A stretch of 14,470 nucleotides of DNA from CAZADA01 sp964483775 (GCA_964483775.1 CAZADA010000079.1:1-14470); one strand, 5' to 3'. Positions 1 to 7,590 are shown, counted from the stretch's first letter. Notes: generated from the letters alone by a model not told the origin. Translations and numbers: made by a program.

Positions 1-654
1 CCAGCCCAAGACCGATTCTTCGACCAAGATTTGAGTGGCGGGCGAAGCCTCCAAACCCCCTGCGGCGATGCGGCGGAACTCCTCGTGGGTGTAAGCGACG
101 CCGCCGCCGGTCCCCCCGAGCGTGAAGGAAGGACGGATGATGGTGGGCAGCCCGACAATGTCGAGCGCCCGCTCAGCCTCCTCCAACGTCGTGGCGAGAA
201 CGGATTTGGGCGATTCCAGGCCAATGGCGTCCATCGCTTCACGGAATTTGAGCCGATCCTCGGCCTTATCGATGGCGTCGGCGCGCGCTCCAATGAGCTC
301 GACATCGTGGCGCTGAAGGGCGCCGTTGCGCTCAAGCTCAAGGGCGCAGTTGAGGGCCGTTTGCCCGCCCATGGTCGGCAGGAGCGCAAAGCCTCCTTGC
401 GACTTGGGACGTTCAGCGGCGATCACCTGTTCGGCGAACGCCGGCGTGATCGGCTCGATGTAGGTGGCGTCGGCGACCGATGGATCGGTCATGATGGTCG
501 CCGGGTTGGAGTTGATCAAAACCACCCGGTAGCCTTCGGCTTTCAGGGCTTTGCACGCCTGCACGCCGGAATAGTCAAACTCGCAGGCTTGGCCGATGAC
601 GATGGGCCCTGCGCCGATGATCATGATGGTCTTGAGATCGTCGCGTTTGGGCAT
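1..654 (-). CDS. carB: Carbamoyl-phosphate synthase large subunit, N-terminal 218 codons (runs off the window)
   Basis: CarB uses ammonia passed from CarA, bicarbonate and two ATP to make carbamoyl phosphate for arginine and pyrimidine synthesis. Only the N-terminal part is here. It begins MPKRDDLKTIMIIGAGPIVI, the usual CarB start, then GQACEFDYSG (about 21-30), LINSNPATIMTD, the LLPTMGGQTALN motif (about 92-103) and the glycine-rich ATP-grasp loop LGGTGGG near residue 180. It is still in frame as ...ILVEESVLGW at the edge. The family is normally about 1,070-1,100 residues, so roughly 80% is missing; this is a window cut, not a broken gene. The ATG at 652-654 is preceded by GGTGA at about 6 bases. 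It follows carA after 104 bases and is presumably co-transcribed with it. Identity is certain. Confidence 0.97.
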   Translation of the reverse strand, partial: MPKRDDLKTIMIIGAGPIVIGQACEFDYSGVQACKALKAEGYRVVLINSNPATIMTDPSVADATYIEPITPAFAEQVIAAERPKSQGGFALLPTMGGQTALNCALELERNGALQRHDVELIGARADAIDKAEDRLKFREAMDAIGLESPKSVLATTLEEAERALDIVGLPTIIRPSFTLGGTGGGVAYTHEEFRRIAAGGLEASPATQILVEESVLGW

Positions 655-758
655 TGGGATCACCAGCTTTGACGCCCACGTTCGCGCAGGCAAATTGACG
701 GGGGTTTATCTGCGCCCACCCCGCAGTGCAACACGGATCGAACAGCTATGCTGCGTGT

Positions 759-1940
759 TCATCTGTCAACTTCGGTCACGCCGACGCCTTCGACGAACCG
801 GGCGAACACGCCCAGGGCGTCGAGGGGGCCCGGCGCGGCTTCTGGGTGGTGCTGGACGCTGATGATGGGCTTATCGATCCACGCCAAACCACAGTTCGTG
901 CCGTCAAACAGCGATACATGCGTTTCTCGGACTGTGTCCGGCAGACTGTCGCGGGCGACCACAAAACCGTGGTTCATCGACACAATGGCGACCTGGCCGG
1001 TCTCCAGATCCTTCACAGGGTGATTGGCGCCATGATGGCCCTGCTCCATCTTTTCGGTGCGCGCCCCGGCAGCCAGACCGAGCAGCTGGTGACCCAAGCA
1101 AATGCCGAGCATAGGTCGGCCGCTCGCGATCAACGCGTCCAGCAGCGGGGCCACACGCTGATAGGTCGCCGCAGGATCTCCAGGACCGTTGGACAACACC
1201 ATCCCAGCCGGATCGAGCGCCAGCACCTGTTCAGCGCTGGCTGCGTTGGGGATCAAGATTGGCCGCGCGCCCGCCGCCATCACGCTGTCGAGGATGTCGC
1301 CCTTGGCGCCAAAATCGATCACAGCGATGCTGGGGCCGTCATGGCCGGAGAGCACACGCCCACCGGGCCAGCTCCAGCGCGTGAAGGCGGCCGACTGTTT
1401 GTGGTCAACACCCGCCTTCGCCGCCAGATCAGCCCCACCGACGCCGCCCCAGGCCGCCGCTTGGGCCTGGAGGGCGGCCACGTCAAATCGGCCTTCAGGG
1501 TCATGCGCGATGACGCCGTGCGGCATGCCCGTTTCGCGGATTCGATGCGTCAGCGCACGGGTGTCGACGCCGGCCAGGCCGACCACGCCATTGTCAGCCA
1601 TCCACGCCTCAAAGGGCGCTGCGGCGCGCCAACTTGACGGGGCGGTGATCGGCGCGCGCACGATTGCGCCGCGGGCGCGTACACTCCCATCGGGGTGGGA
1701 CTGGCCGTCGTCCGGGTTCATGCCGACATTGCCCACATGGGGCGCAGTGAAACAAATGATCTGCTCGGCGTAGGAGGGATCGGTAAGGATCTCATAGTGC
1801 CCCGTCATAGCGGTGTTGAAACACACCTCACCCACCACCTCGCCCGTCGCGCCGCACCCCTGACCACGAAACACGGTCCCATCGGCCAGGACCAACACGC
1901 CTGTTGCGACGGGGCTGCTCGGCGAGGCGGGCGGGGTCAT
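759..1940 (-). CDS. carA: Carbamoyl-phosphate synthase small (glutaminase) subunit
   Basis: CarA hydrolyses glutamine and channels the ammonia to CarB. The 393-residue product has the usual two parts: an N-terminal CarA-specific domain (GVDTRALTHRIRETG near 124-138) and a class I glutamine amidotransferase domain. The nucleophile is Cys281 in GICLGHQLLG. The His365/Glu367 pair of the triad lies in VQHHPEAAPGP. The oxyanion region NGPGDP is at about 251-256. An in-frame TTG lies 6 bases upstream, but the ATG at 1938-1940 is chosen because a GAGGAG ribosome site sits 7 bases before it and would be too close to the TTG. The gene starts 11 bases after argC stops, so it is read as part of the arginine operon. 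Cytoplasmic. Length is normal for the family. Confidence 0.97.
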   Translation of the reverse strand: MTPPASPSSPVATGVLVLADGTVFRGQGCGATGEVVGEVCFNTAMTGHYEILTDPSYAEQIICFTAPHVGNVGMNPDDGQSHPDGSVRARGAIVRAPITAPSSWRAAAPFEAWMADNGVVGLAGVDTRALTHRIRETGMPHGVIAHDPEGRFDVAALQAQAAAWGGVGGADLAAKAGVDHKQSAAFTRWSWPGGRVLSGHDGPSIAVIDFGAKGDILDSVMAAGARPILIPNAASAEQVLALDPAGMVLSNGPGDPAATYQRVAPLLDALIASGRPMLGICLGHQLLGLAAGARTEKMEQGHHGANHPVKDLETGQVAIVSMNHGFVVARDSLPDTVRETHVSLFDGTNCGLAWIDKPIISVQHHPEAAPGPLDALGVFARFVEGVGVTEVDR

Positions 1941-1947
1941 GGTCAAA

Positions 1948-1953
1948 CTCCTC
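1948..1953 (-). promoter_or_regulatory. Ribosome binding site of carA, overlapping the argC stop
   Basis: GAGGAG on the minus strand lies 7 bases before the carA ATG and shares bases with the argC TGA. It decides for the ATG over the nearby TTG. It also suggests that ribosomes ending argC can reinitiate on carA. Confidence 0.75.
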
Positions 1954-2920
1954 AGCGGGTGATGGTCGCGGTCGGGGCGTTGAGGCCGAGCGCTTCGTCC
2001 AGTCCCAACGCCAGATTGATGTTCTGCACCGCTTGGGAAGCCGCGCCTTTGAGCAAGTTGTCAAGCGCGGCTGTTATGGCGACGTCGCCGGTGGAGGCCT
2101 CGACCATCAGACCGCCCACCACGCACAGGGGCGTGTTGGCGACGGCCTTGGGTTCGGCGGGATCGGTTTGCACCTGGACGAAGGCTTCGCCCTGATACGT
2201 CTGCTCGAGCGCCGTGCGGACATCGGCTTCGCTCAAGTTCGGTCGTAGCTTAGCGCGGATTGTCACCACCAAGCCGCGGAAAAACCCCGCAACGCTCGGC
2301 GCAAACCGAATGTGAGGATAACACCAATCGCCGGCCGATGCGATCTCCCGCTCGTGCCCGTGTCCAGTCAACGCGTAGGGCATGATGTTGTCCGCCAGCG
2401 CGTCAACGTCGTTTTTGCGCGACGCCGATGTGCCGGCGCCGGAATAGCCCGAGACGCCAAACACCGCCGCGGGTCCTTCGATCCGATCCTTGAGGGGGGC
2501 GAGCGCGAACTGGGCGGCGCTCGCATAACACCCCGGATTGGCGATGCGCACAGCCCCCTTAAGGGCGGCGCGGTTCAGTTCGGTGAGGCCATAGGTCCAG
2601 TCCACGTGGCGGTGATCCGCGCTCAGATCGAGTATCACTGTGTCAGGTCGGCGCGCTTGGATCGCGTCCACGAAGGGGGCCGACTGGCTATTGGGCAGGC
2701 CGAGAATGATCACGTCAGCGGCGCGTTCGGCGATGTCAGCTGGGGACAAGGCCTCAAAAGCGACGTCAGAGTCGACCGGCGCGCGGGCGGCCACCAGTTC
2801 GCCCGCCCATTGCCGCGAAACCGCAAAGCTCAGATCAAGTTCGGGATGGCGCGCCACCAAACGGAGCACCTCACGGCCGACATGGCCGCGCGCGCCCACC
2901 AATCCGACCGCGACGCTCAC
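1952..2920 (-). CDS. argC: N-acetyl-gamma-glutamyl-phosphate reductase
   Basis: ArgC reduces N-acetylglutamyl phosphate to N-acetylglutamate semialdehyde with NADPH. Visible features are the N-terminal nucleotide-binding motif GLVGARGHVGRE (about 6-17), LDLSADHR (98-104), the catalytic Cys131 in NPGCYASAA, GVSGYSGAG (155-163) and the ALTGHGHERE segment (183-192) carrying conserved His residues. At 322 residues it has family length. The start is a GTG at 2918-2920 that overlaps the argB TGA (GTGA). The reading frame continues upstream to 3091, but that part lies inside the argB acetyltransferase domain and has no ArgC similarity. By memory the sequence style matches the Xanthomonas ArgC type. 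It is translationally coupled to argB, and carA follows 11 bases downstream. Confidence 0.95.
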   Translation of the reverse strand: MSVAVGLVGARGHVGREVLRLVARHPELDLSFAVSRQWAGELVAARAPVDSDVAFEALSPADIAERAADVIILGLPNSQSAPFVDAIQARRPDTVILDLSADHRHVDWTYGLTELNRAALKGAVRIANPGCYASAAQFALAPLKDRIEGPAAVFGVSGYSGAGTSASRKNDVDALADNIMPYALTGHGHEREIASAGDWCYPHIRFAPSVAGFFRGLVVTIRAKLRPNLSEADVRTALEQTYQGEAFVQVQTDPAEPKAVANTPLCVVGGLMVEASTGDVAITAALDNLLKGAASQAVQNINLALGLDEALGLNAPTATITR

Positions 2921-4239
2921 GCCATCTCCACAAAGCTCGCCGGACGCTCGGCGACTTGGCGCACCAGATCGTCGGCGTCCGCCAGGCTGATGTCGCCAGC
3001 CCAGAAGACTGTCCAGCCCTTGTGGCGCACAAAGCCATTGGCGCGCGCGGCGTAAAAATCGTTGAACGAATTCTCGGGCCGGGAACGCCAAAAGACGAGG
3101 GGCTCGTCATGGCGGATCATGCGCCACAGCGCGTAGCTGAGCCCCTCCCCGCGCGCGCTCGGGGAAACGGCGAACTTGTCCATCAACGCTGCGCCGCCAT
3201 CCAGATCGGTCACGATGGCGGCCGCCCGATACTCGCTGGCGATATAGGCGCGGCGAAAGTCAAGCGCGGGCAGATATTCAGCATCGAGTGGACGACCGAA
3301 CGCGCTCTCTAGCAACGCGTGCAGCGCGACACGGTCAACGGCGTCGCGGTCAGTGATGGTGGCGATGCGTTCACCTTTGCGCACCAGCGTGCCCTGACCG
3401 CCATGGGTGAACAGCTCACGCACCAAACCGTCGGCGGAGGTGATCGAGGCCGAGCTCGACGCCGGCAAGCCCTCCAGCAGCTTTTCGATCTCCTGCAGCT
3501 TCAACAACATGCCGGAGTGCACGACCCCTTCGGCCTCAAGCTGCTCGAGTTCGGCGTCAAGGTTGATGGAGGGAATGACCTCCCCGTCTCGGTCCAGCAA
3601 CCCGCCCGCGCCGGTGACAAACACAATCTTGAGCGGCTGGAGCGCCATGGCCAGAGCGCGCGCTACGGAATCGGCGTTGATGTTGACCAACCGGCCCTCT
3701 TCATCGCTGCCCACGCACGCGATGATGGGCAAGGCGCCCGAGGCGGCGAGCTTGGCGATGGTGTCGGTGTCCACGCTGATGGGGTCGCCCACACGTCCGT
3801 AGCGCGTCTCGTCGAGCAAGCGGGCGCGGATCACGGTCGGCGGCACGATGGCGGCCGCAGCGCCCCGTCGGCGCAGCCCCGCCGCAAGGTCGACGCTGAC
3901 GCGCGTGGCCGTTTTCGCGACGATGGCAAGGTGCTCAACCGAGGTCACACGCAAGCCGTCGCGCCGATCCGTGCCAAGGCCAGCGGCTTTGATGTCGCGG
4001 TCGAGCTGGGGCCCTGCGCCATGGACCACAATCGGCGTGAGGCCAACACTGTGCAGCAATGACAGACCCGCCGCGAGGCTCTCCAGATCGTCTTCGAGCA
4101 CGCCGCCGCCCACTTTGATGATGGCGAATCCGCTCTGATCGGCCGAACCAAACCGCGCCAAATAGGACCGGATTTCTTGGCTATCTTTGATATGGCTCAA
4201 GAGCTCAATCAGGGTGTCGCGAAATGTGCCGTCAGCCAT
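2917..4239 (-). CDS. argB: Bifunctional N-acetylglutamate synthase/kinase (ArgB kinase fused to a C-terminal acetyltransferase)
   Basis: This 440-residue protein should catalyse both the first arginine step (glutamate plus acetyl-CoA to N-acetylglutamate) and the second (its phosphorylation). Residues about 35-285 are an amino-acid-kinase domain: Lys42 in IKVGGG, HGAGPQLD (73-80), DGLRVTS (94-100), VNINADSVA (185-193), FVTGAGGLLD (207-216) and the second lysine, Lys247, in SGMLLK. Residues about 295-440 are the NAGS-type GNAT domain: DKFAV (354-358), the acetyl-CoA loop ARGEGL (362-367), FWRSRPEN (383-390) and WTVFW (409-413). A lone ArgB is about 260-300 residues, so the extra C-terminal domain is plain. 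The ATG at 4237-4239 overlaps the end of the upstream deacetylase by 8 bases. The in-frame extension up to 4506 lies inside that gene and is not used. The arrangement matches the known NAGS-K enzymes of Xanthomonas and Maricaulis. Feedback sensitivity to arginine cannot be read from sequence. Confidence 0.95.
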   Translation of the reverse strand: MADGTFRDTLIELLSHIKDSQEIRSYLARFGSADQSGFAIIKVGGGVLEDDLESLAAGLSLLHSVGLTPIVVHGAGPQLDRDIKAAGLGTDRRDGLRVTSVEHLAIVAKTATRVSVDLAAGLRRRGAAAAIVPPTVIRARLLDETRYGRVGDPISVDTDTIAKLAASGALPIIACVGSDEEGRLVNINADSVARALAMALQPLKIVFVTGAGGLLDRDGEVIPSINLDAELEQLEAEGVVHSGMLLKLQEIEKLLEGLPASSSASITSADGLVRELFTHGGQGTLVRKGERIATITDRDAVDRVALHALLESAFGRPLDAEYLPALDFRRAYIASEYRAAAIVTDLDGGAALMDKFAVSPSARGEGLSYALWRMIRHDEPLVFWRSRPENSFNDFYAARANGFVRHKGWTVFWAGDISLADADDLVRQVAERPASFVEMA

Positions 4240-5290
4240 GGCGTAACATCTTGTTGTAGGCTGCAAAGGCAGCATCAAGGTCAGCGTAGGCGACCCATTC
4301 ATCGACCGTGTGGGCCTGGGCGATCGCCCCAGGGCCGAGCACGATGGCTGGGTATCCCGCAGCGCTGAAGAGCGCGGCTTCTGTCCAAAAGTCAACGGGG
4401 TCAGCCAGATCAACACCGCATGTGCGCGCCCACTGCGCCGCTGAGCGCTGGGCGGCGGCGGCGGCGTCACCCGGTCGGGGAAGGTTGGGCCCTGAAAAAC
4501 GCACATCGAGGCTGGCGAGCGCGTCGCCCCCTGCGGCGCTCAAGGCGCTGAGCATTTGGCCTGGGTCTTCGCCGGGCGGCGGGCGCATGCCCACATTCAC
4601 CACGCAGTCCGCGGCGATCATATTGCTTTTCAGGCCGCCCTCGATTCGACCGAAGTTCAGCCTGACATCGCGCGCCCATGACGCAGCGAGCGCGTCTGTG
4701 ATCCATTGCGCGGCGGCGTGAACGGCCGAGCGCCCCACCTTGGAAGCATGGCCCGAGGTTCCGGTGAATCTCGCCTCAGCGGACACGATGCCGCGGTGGG
4801 CGGTGACGGCGCGGGCGGCTGTAGGTTCGGCGATCACAACCCTGTCGTAGGTCGGCTTGGTGTCGAGAAAACTGCGCACCGCCACGCTCGATCCGGCTTC
4901 CTCATCGGTGGTGAACACCACCGCCATAGGGGCGTCACTGGCGTCGGCCAAAGCCAGGAGGCACGCGGCGGCTCCTTTGATGTCGCACGCCCCTAGGCCT
5001 ATGGCGCGGTCGTGCGCACGGACCAGCGTGTGGGGATCGTGCGCCCACCCCTGCGCGTCAGGCACCGTGTCGAGATGCACGTTAAACAGCGTGGACGGGG
5101 CGCCCCGCACCGCGTGAAACGCCAAACACCCATCGTTGAAATCGTGCAGGCTGATGGCGAACCCCTGCAGGCGTTCGCGCAATTTGGCGAACAGGGGCGC
5201 GTCCGACGTGATCAGTCGCGGCGGATTGCGCGTGTCGCACGCAACCAACCACGCAAGCTCGTCGAGGATCGCAGCGCGCGGAGCGTTCAT
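4232..5290 (-). CDS. argE: M20-family deacetylase, predicted N-acetyl-L-citrulline deacetylase (ArgE-like)
   Basis: A 352-residue cytoplasmic dinuclear zinc amidohydrolase of the ArgE/DapE (M20) family. Metal and catalytic residues are His72 and Asp74 in FNVHLDTVPD, Asp103 in GACDIKGAAA, Glu130/Glu131 in TTDEEAGS, Glu155 in AEPT and His327 in AQAHTVDE. The lid domain has GTSGHAS (177-183). Typical acetylornithine deacetylases remove acetate from N-acetylornithine. Here the neighbours (acetylornithine carbamoyltransferase, NAGS/kinase) and the resemblance I recall to Xanthomonas N-acetylcitrulline deacetylase (CDTRNPPR near the N-terminus, VDFWTEA at 299-305) point to N-acetylcitrulline as substrate. 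That is inference. The ATG at 5288-5290 overlaps the argG TGA as ATGA. An in-frame start 24 bases further up lies inside argG and is less likely. Confidence 0.92.
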   Translation of the reverse strand: MNAPRAAILDELAWLVACDTRNPPRLITSDAPLFAKLRERLQGFAISLHDFNDGCLAFHAVRGAPSTLFNVHLDTVPDAQGWAHDPHTLVRAHDRAIGLGACDIKGAAACLLALADASDAPMAVVFTTDEEAGSSVAVRSFLDTKPTYDRVVIAEPTAARAVTAHRGIVSAEARFTGTSGHASKVGRSAVHAAAQWITDALAASWARDVRLNFGRIEGGLKSNMIAADCVVNVGMRPPPGEDPGQMLSALSAAGGDALASLDVRFSGPNLPRPGDAAAAAQRSAAQWARTCGVDLADPVDFWTEAALFSAAGYPAIVLGPGAIAQAHTVDEWVAYADLDAAFAAYNKMLRHG

Positions 5291-6492
5291 GGCTCGTGTT
5301 CGAGCTGTGACCAAACCTGGGCGCTTTGGCCGGTCAGTTTGATGAATCCCTCGGCCTCTTCAGCGGTCCAATCCGACGTTTGGGCGTAGACCGCCCCTTC
5401 GCGGCGAATGATGTAGGGCGAGGCGAGCGCCATCGCCTCAACGACGCCGCCATGGGTTTGCACCGTGACCTCGCCGGTGACGCGGGCTTGGGTCGCTTCA
5501 ATAAAGCTCTCGAGCTGGGCGCGCAGCGGATCAAAATAGCCGCCATCATAGACAAGATCAGCCCACTTGCGGGCGGCCTGGGGCTTGAAGGCGTTTTGTT
5601 CAGCGGTGAACACGGCGTGCTCAAGCGCGCGGTGTGCAGCTTCCAGCGTGATCAAACCTGGCGCCTCGAACACGATGCGCCCCTTAAGGCCCACCAAGGT
5701 GTCCCCAGTGTAGCCGCCATAGCCCACGCCGTAGGCGCCAAAATCGCGGTTCAATGCCGCCAGCAAATCCGCGCCTGGCATGGACACGCCATCCAATGTG
5801 ATCGCGCGGCCCCGCTCAAAGCCAATGGTGCGTTTGAGCGGCTCGCCAGGCCATTGCTCACGCGGCGCGGTCAGCGAACGGGCGTGCGCACCCGGTTCGG
5901 TCCACTCGTCGATTTCCCCGCCAGAAAACGTTGCGCCCAACAGGTTCTGGTTGATGGTGTAGCGCTTTTGCGCTGCGGACACCGGATGGCCACGCTCTTC
6001 AAGATAGCGCTGCTCATAGGCGCGCACATTACCAGCGTTGGCGGGCACATGGCGGATCGGCGCGATGACCTGATAGTCGCCCAGCGCGCGGATGGAGCGG
6101 TCGAACCGCACTTGGTCGTTGCCCATGCCAGTGCAGCCATGGCCGATGGCGTTTGCCGAGACCGCTTGGGCGATTTCCTGGCCGATCTTCACGATCAGAT
6201 AGCGATCCGAACACAACAGCGGATAGCGGCCTTGGCGCCATTCCCCGGCCCTGATCAGCGGCGTGACGATCTCGTCCCACAACCGGTCCGACGCCGCGAT
6301 GGAGTGGTGCTCAACCGCGCCCAGCGCTTCGGCGCGCGCCTGGACGTCGTCCCCACTCGCTTCGGCGACACCAGGGCCGGCGGTGTCGACATAGTAGGTC
6401 ACCACGTCATAGCCCTGATCTTTGAGCCAAACCACGCAGTAGCTGGTGTCCAATCCGCCCGAGAAGGCGAGTACGATTTTACCTTTGCTCAT
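5287..6492 (-). CDS. argG: Argininosuccinate synthase
   Basis: ArgG joins citrulline and aspartate at the cost of ATP to give argininosuccinate, the last step before ArgH. The 401-residue product starts MSKGKIVLAFSGGLDTSY, with the PP-loop pyrophosphatase motif SGGLDTS at 11-17. Further motifs are HGCTGMGNDQVRFD, YTINQNLLG and GLKGRIVFEAPG. The length is normal (about 400). By memory the motif spacing resembles the Xanthomonas ArgG group. It lies 11 bases after argF', with GAGG overlapping the argF' stop about 8 bases before the ATG, and ends in an ATGA overlap with the deacetylase gene. Cytoplasmic, part of the same operon. A long antisense reading frame covers the whole gene and is judged a shadow. 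Confidence 0.96.
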   Translation of the reverse strand: MSKGKIVLAFSGGLDTSYCVVWLKDQGYDVVTYYVDTAGPGVAEASGDDVQARAEALGAVEHHSIAASDRLWDEIVTPLIRAGEWRQGRYPLLCSDRYLIVKIGQEIAQAVSANAIGHGCTGMGNDQVRFDRSIRALGDYQVIAPIRHVPANAGNVRAYEQRYLEERGHPVSAAQKRYTINQNLLGATFSGGEIDEWTEPGAHARSLTAPREQWPGEPLKRTIGFERGRAITLDGVSMPGADLLAALNRDFGAYGVGYGGYTGDTLVGLKGRIVFEAPGLITLEAAHRALEHAVFTAEQNAFKPQAARKWADLVYDGGYFDPLRAQLESFIEATQARVTGEVTVQTHGGVVEAMALASPYIIRREGAVYAQTSDWTAEEAEGFIKLTGQSAQVWSQLEHEP

Positions 6493-6503
6493 CCACCCAC
6501 ACC

Positions 6504-7508
6504 TCAGGCTTGACCGGCCAGCAACCGTTTCAGCACAGCCTTTTGAACGTGCAGACGATTTTCGGCTTCATCCAAAATCATCGAGTAAGGCGCGTCTGCA
6601 ACTGCATCGGTGGCTTTCACGTTGCGCCGCATCGGCAAGCAATGGCTGAACAGCGCGTTGTTGGTCAGGGCCATCTTCTCCTCATCGACGATGAAGTGCT
6701 TGTGCGCGTCTCTGATCGGCTTTTCCTCATCCCAGCGCCCGAAATACGGCAGGGCGCCCCAGCTTTTGGCGTAAACGACGTCCGCTCCGCCATAACCCGT
6801 TTCAATGTCGTGGGTGACGGTCAGCGAGCCACCCTGCGCTTGCGCGTTGGCCCGCGCGGCGTCCATGAACATCTCATCGAGAACGTAATCGGGATTGGGA
6901 CATAACAGGCGGACATGCATCCCAAAGGCGCTGGCGATCAACAGCGCAGAGTTGGCCACGGCCGTGTTCAGCGGCTTGGGATGATAGGTCCAGGTCAATG
7001 TGAAGGTTTTGCCGTCGGGAGGCCCGCCGAACCGATCCTGGATCGCGCGCATCAGCGCCAATTCCTGACACGGATGCACGATGGTCTCCATGTTCACCAC
7101 CGGCACCGTTGCAAAGTGCGCGAAGGCCTTGATGATCCGATCCTCGCGGTCGACCGCCCAATCTTGGAACTTGGGAAAGGCGCGCACGCAGATCACGTCG
7201 CAATAGCGAGACAAGACGCCGGCCGCTTCCTGGATGTGCTCCTCGGCTTCTTGGTCCATGATCGCGCCAGGCTCGACCTCGAGCGGCCACGCGCCCGCCG
7301 CATCGAGCACAATGGCGTGGCCGCCCAACTCCAACATCGCGATCTGAAACGATGTCCGCGTTCGCAAAGAGGGGTTGAAGAAGACGAGCGCGGCCTTCTT
7401 TCCCGCCAAATCATCAGTGTCGCCCGCGCCTTTGATGGCCGCGGCGTCGTCCAGCAGAGCTTGCAGCTCCGCCCGGCTCCAATCGTGTGTCGTCAAAAAA
7501 TGTTGCAT
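6504..7508 (-). CDS. argF': N-acetylornithine carbamoyltransferase (AOTCase), first gene of the operon
   Basis: This enzyme transfers the carbamoyl group from carbamoyl phosphate to N-acetylornithine, giving N-acetylcitrulline. It takes the place of ornithine carbamoyltransferase in the acetylated route. The 334-residue product has the carbamoyl-phosphate site SLRTRTS (47-53), HPCQE (145-149), TWTYHPKPLNTAVANSA (172-188) and HCLPMRRN (289-296). Two AOTCase marks are Glu89 in EEHI, equivalent to the substrate-discriminating Glu92 I recall for Xanthomonas AOTCase where the succinylornithine enzyme has Pro, and Lys298 in NVKATDA, equivalent to its carboxylated lysine. Automatic annotation may call it ArgF/OTCase. 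The ATG at 7506-7508 is used; a GTG two codons upstream (7514) is an equal-length alternative to known family members. No strong ribosome site is visible for either. Confidence 0.93.
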   Translation of the reverse strand: MQHFLTTHDWSRAELQALLDDAAAIKGAGDTDDLAGKKAALVFFNPSLRTRTSFQIAMLELGGHAIVLDAAGAWPLEVEPGAIMDQEAEEHIQEAAGVLSRYCDVICVRAFPKFQDWAVDREDRIIKAFAHFATVPVVNMETIVHPCQELALMRAIQDRFGGPPDGKTFTLTWTYHPKPLNTAVANSALLIASAFGMHVRLLCPNPDYVLDEMFMDAARANAQAQGGSLTVTHDIETGYGGADVVYAKSWGALPYFGRWDEEKPIRDAHKHFIVDEEKMALTNNALFSHCLPMRRNVKATDAVADAPYSMILDEAENRLHVQKAVLKRLLAGQA

Positions 7509-7538
7509 GCGCACGGGCTGCTACAGGACGGGTCGTGA

Positions 7539-7560
7539 TTTGTACACCGCGCTTGACAAA
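7539..7560. promoter_or_regulatory. Imperfect 22-bp palindrome upstream of argF', possible operator
   Basis: The block starting TTTGT and ending ACAAA pairs at 8 of 11 positions around its centre. It lies 30 bases before the argF' ATG and about 120 bases before the divergent lipoprotein gene. Size and position fit a dimeric repressor site controlling the arginine operon. No known consensus (ArgR or other) could be matched by eye, so the regulator is unknown. Confidence 0.3.
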
Positions 7561-7590
7561 GGCCGGCGCGCCAGATCACAGCAGCTTCTT

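Noticed and set aside
31..672. 213-codon plus-strand open frame antisense to carB
   Set aside because: The carB N-terminus is unmistakable on the minus strand.
726..1637. 303-codon plus-strand open frame antisense to carA
   Set aside because: carA is certain on the opposite strand; the frame has no domain and biased Arg/His/Gln content.
2921..3091. 57-codon N-terminal extension of ArgC
   Set aside because: It lies inside the argB acetyltransferase domain and has no ArgC features; the GTG at 2920 puts the NADP-binding motif at the normal distance from the start.
5326..6513. 395-codon plus-strand open frame antisense to argG
   Set aside because: It covers a certain argG gene on the other strand. 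It is Arg/Ala/Gly-rich without motifs, as expected of an antisense frame in GC-rich DNA.
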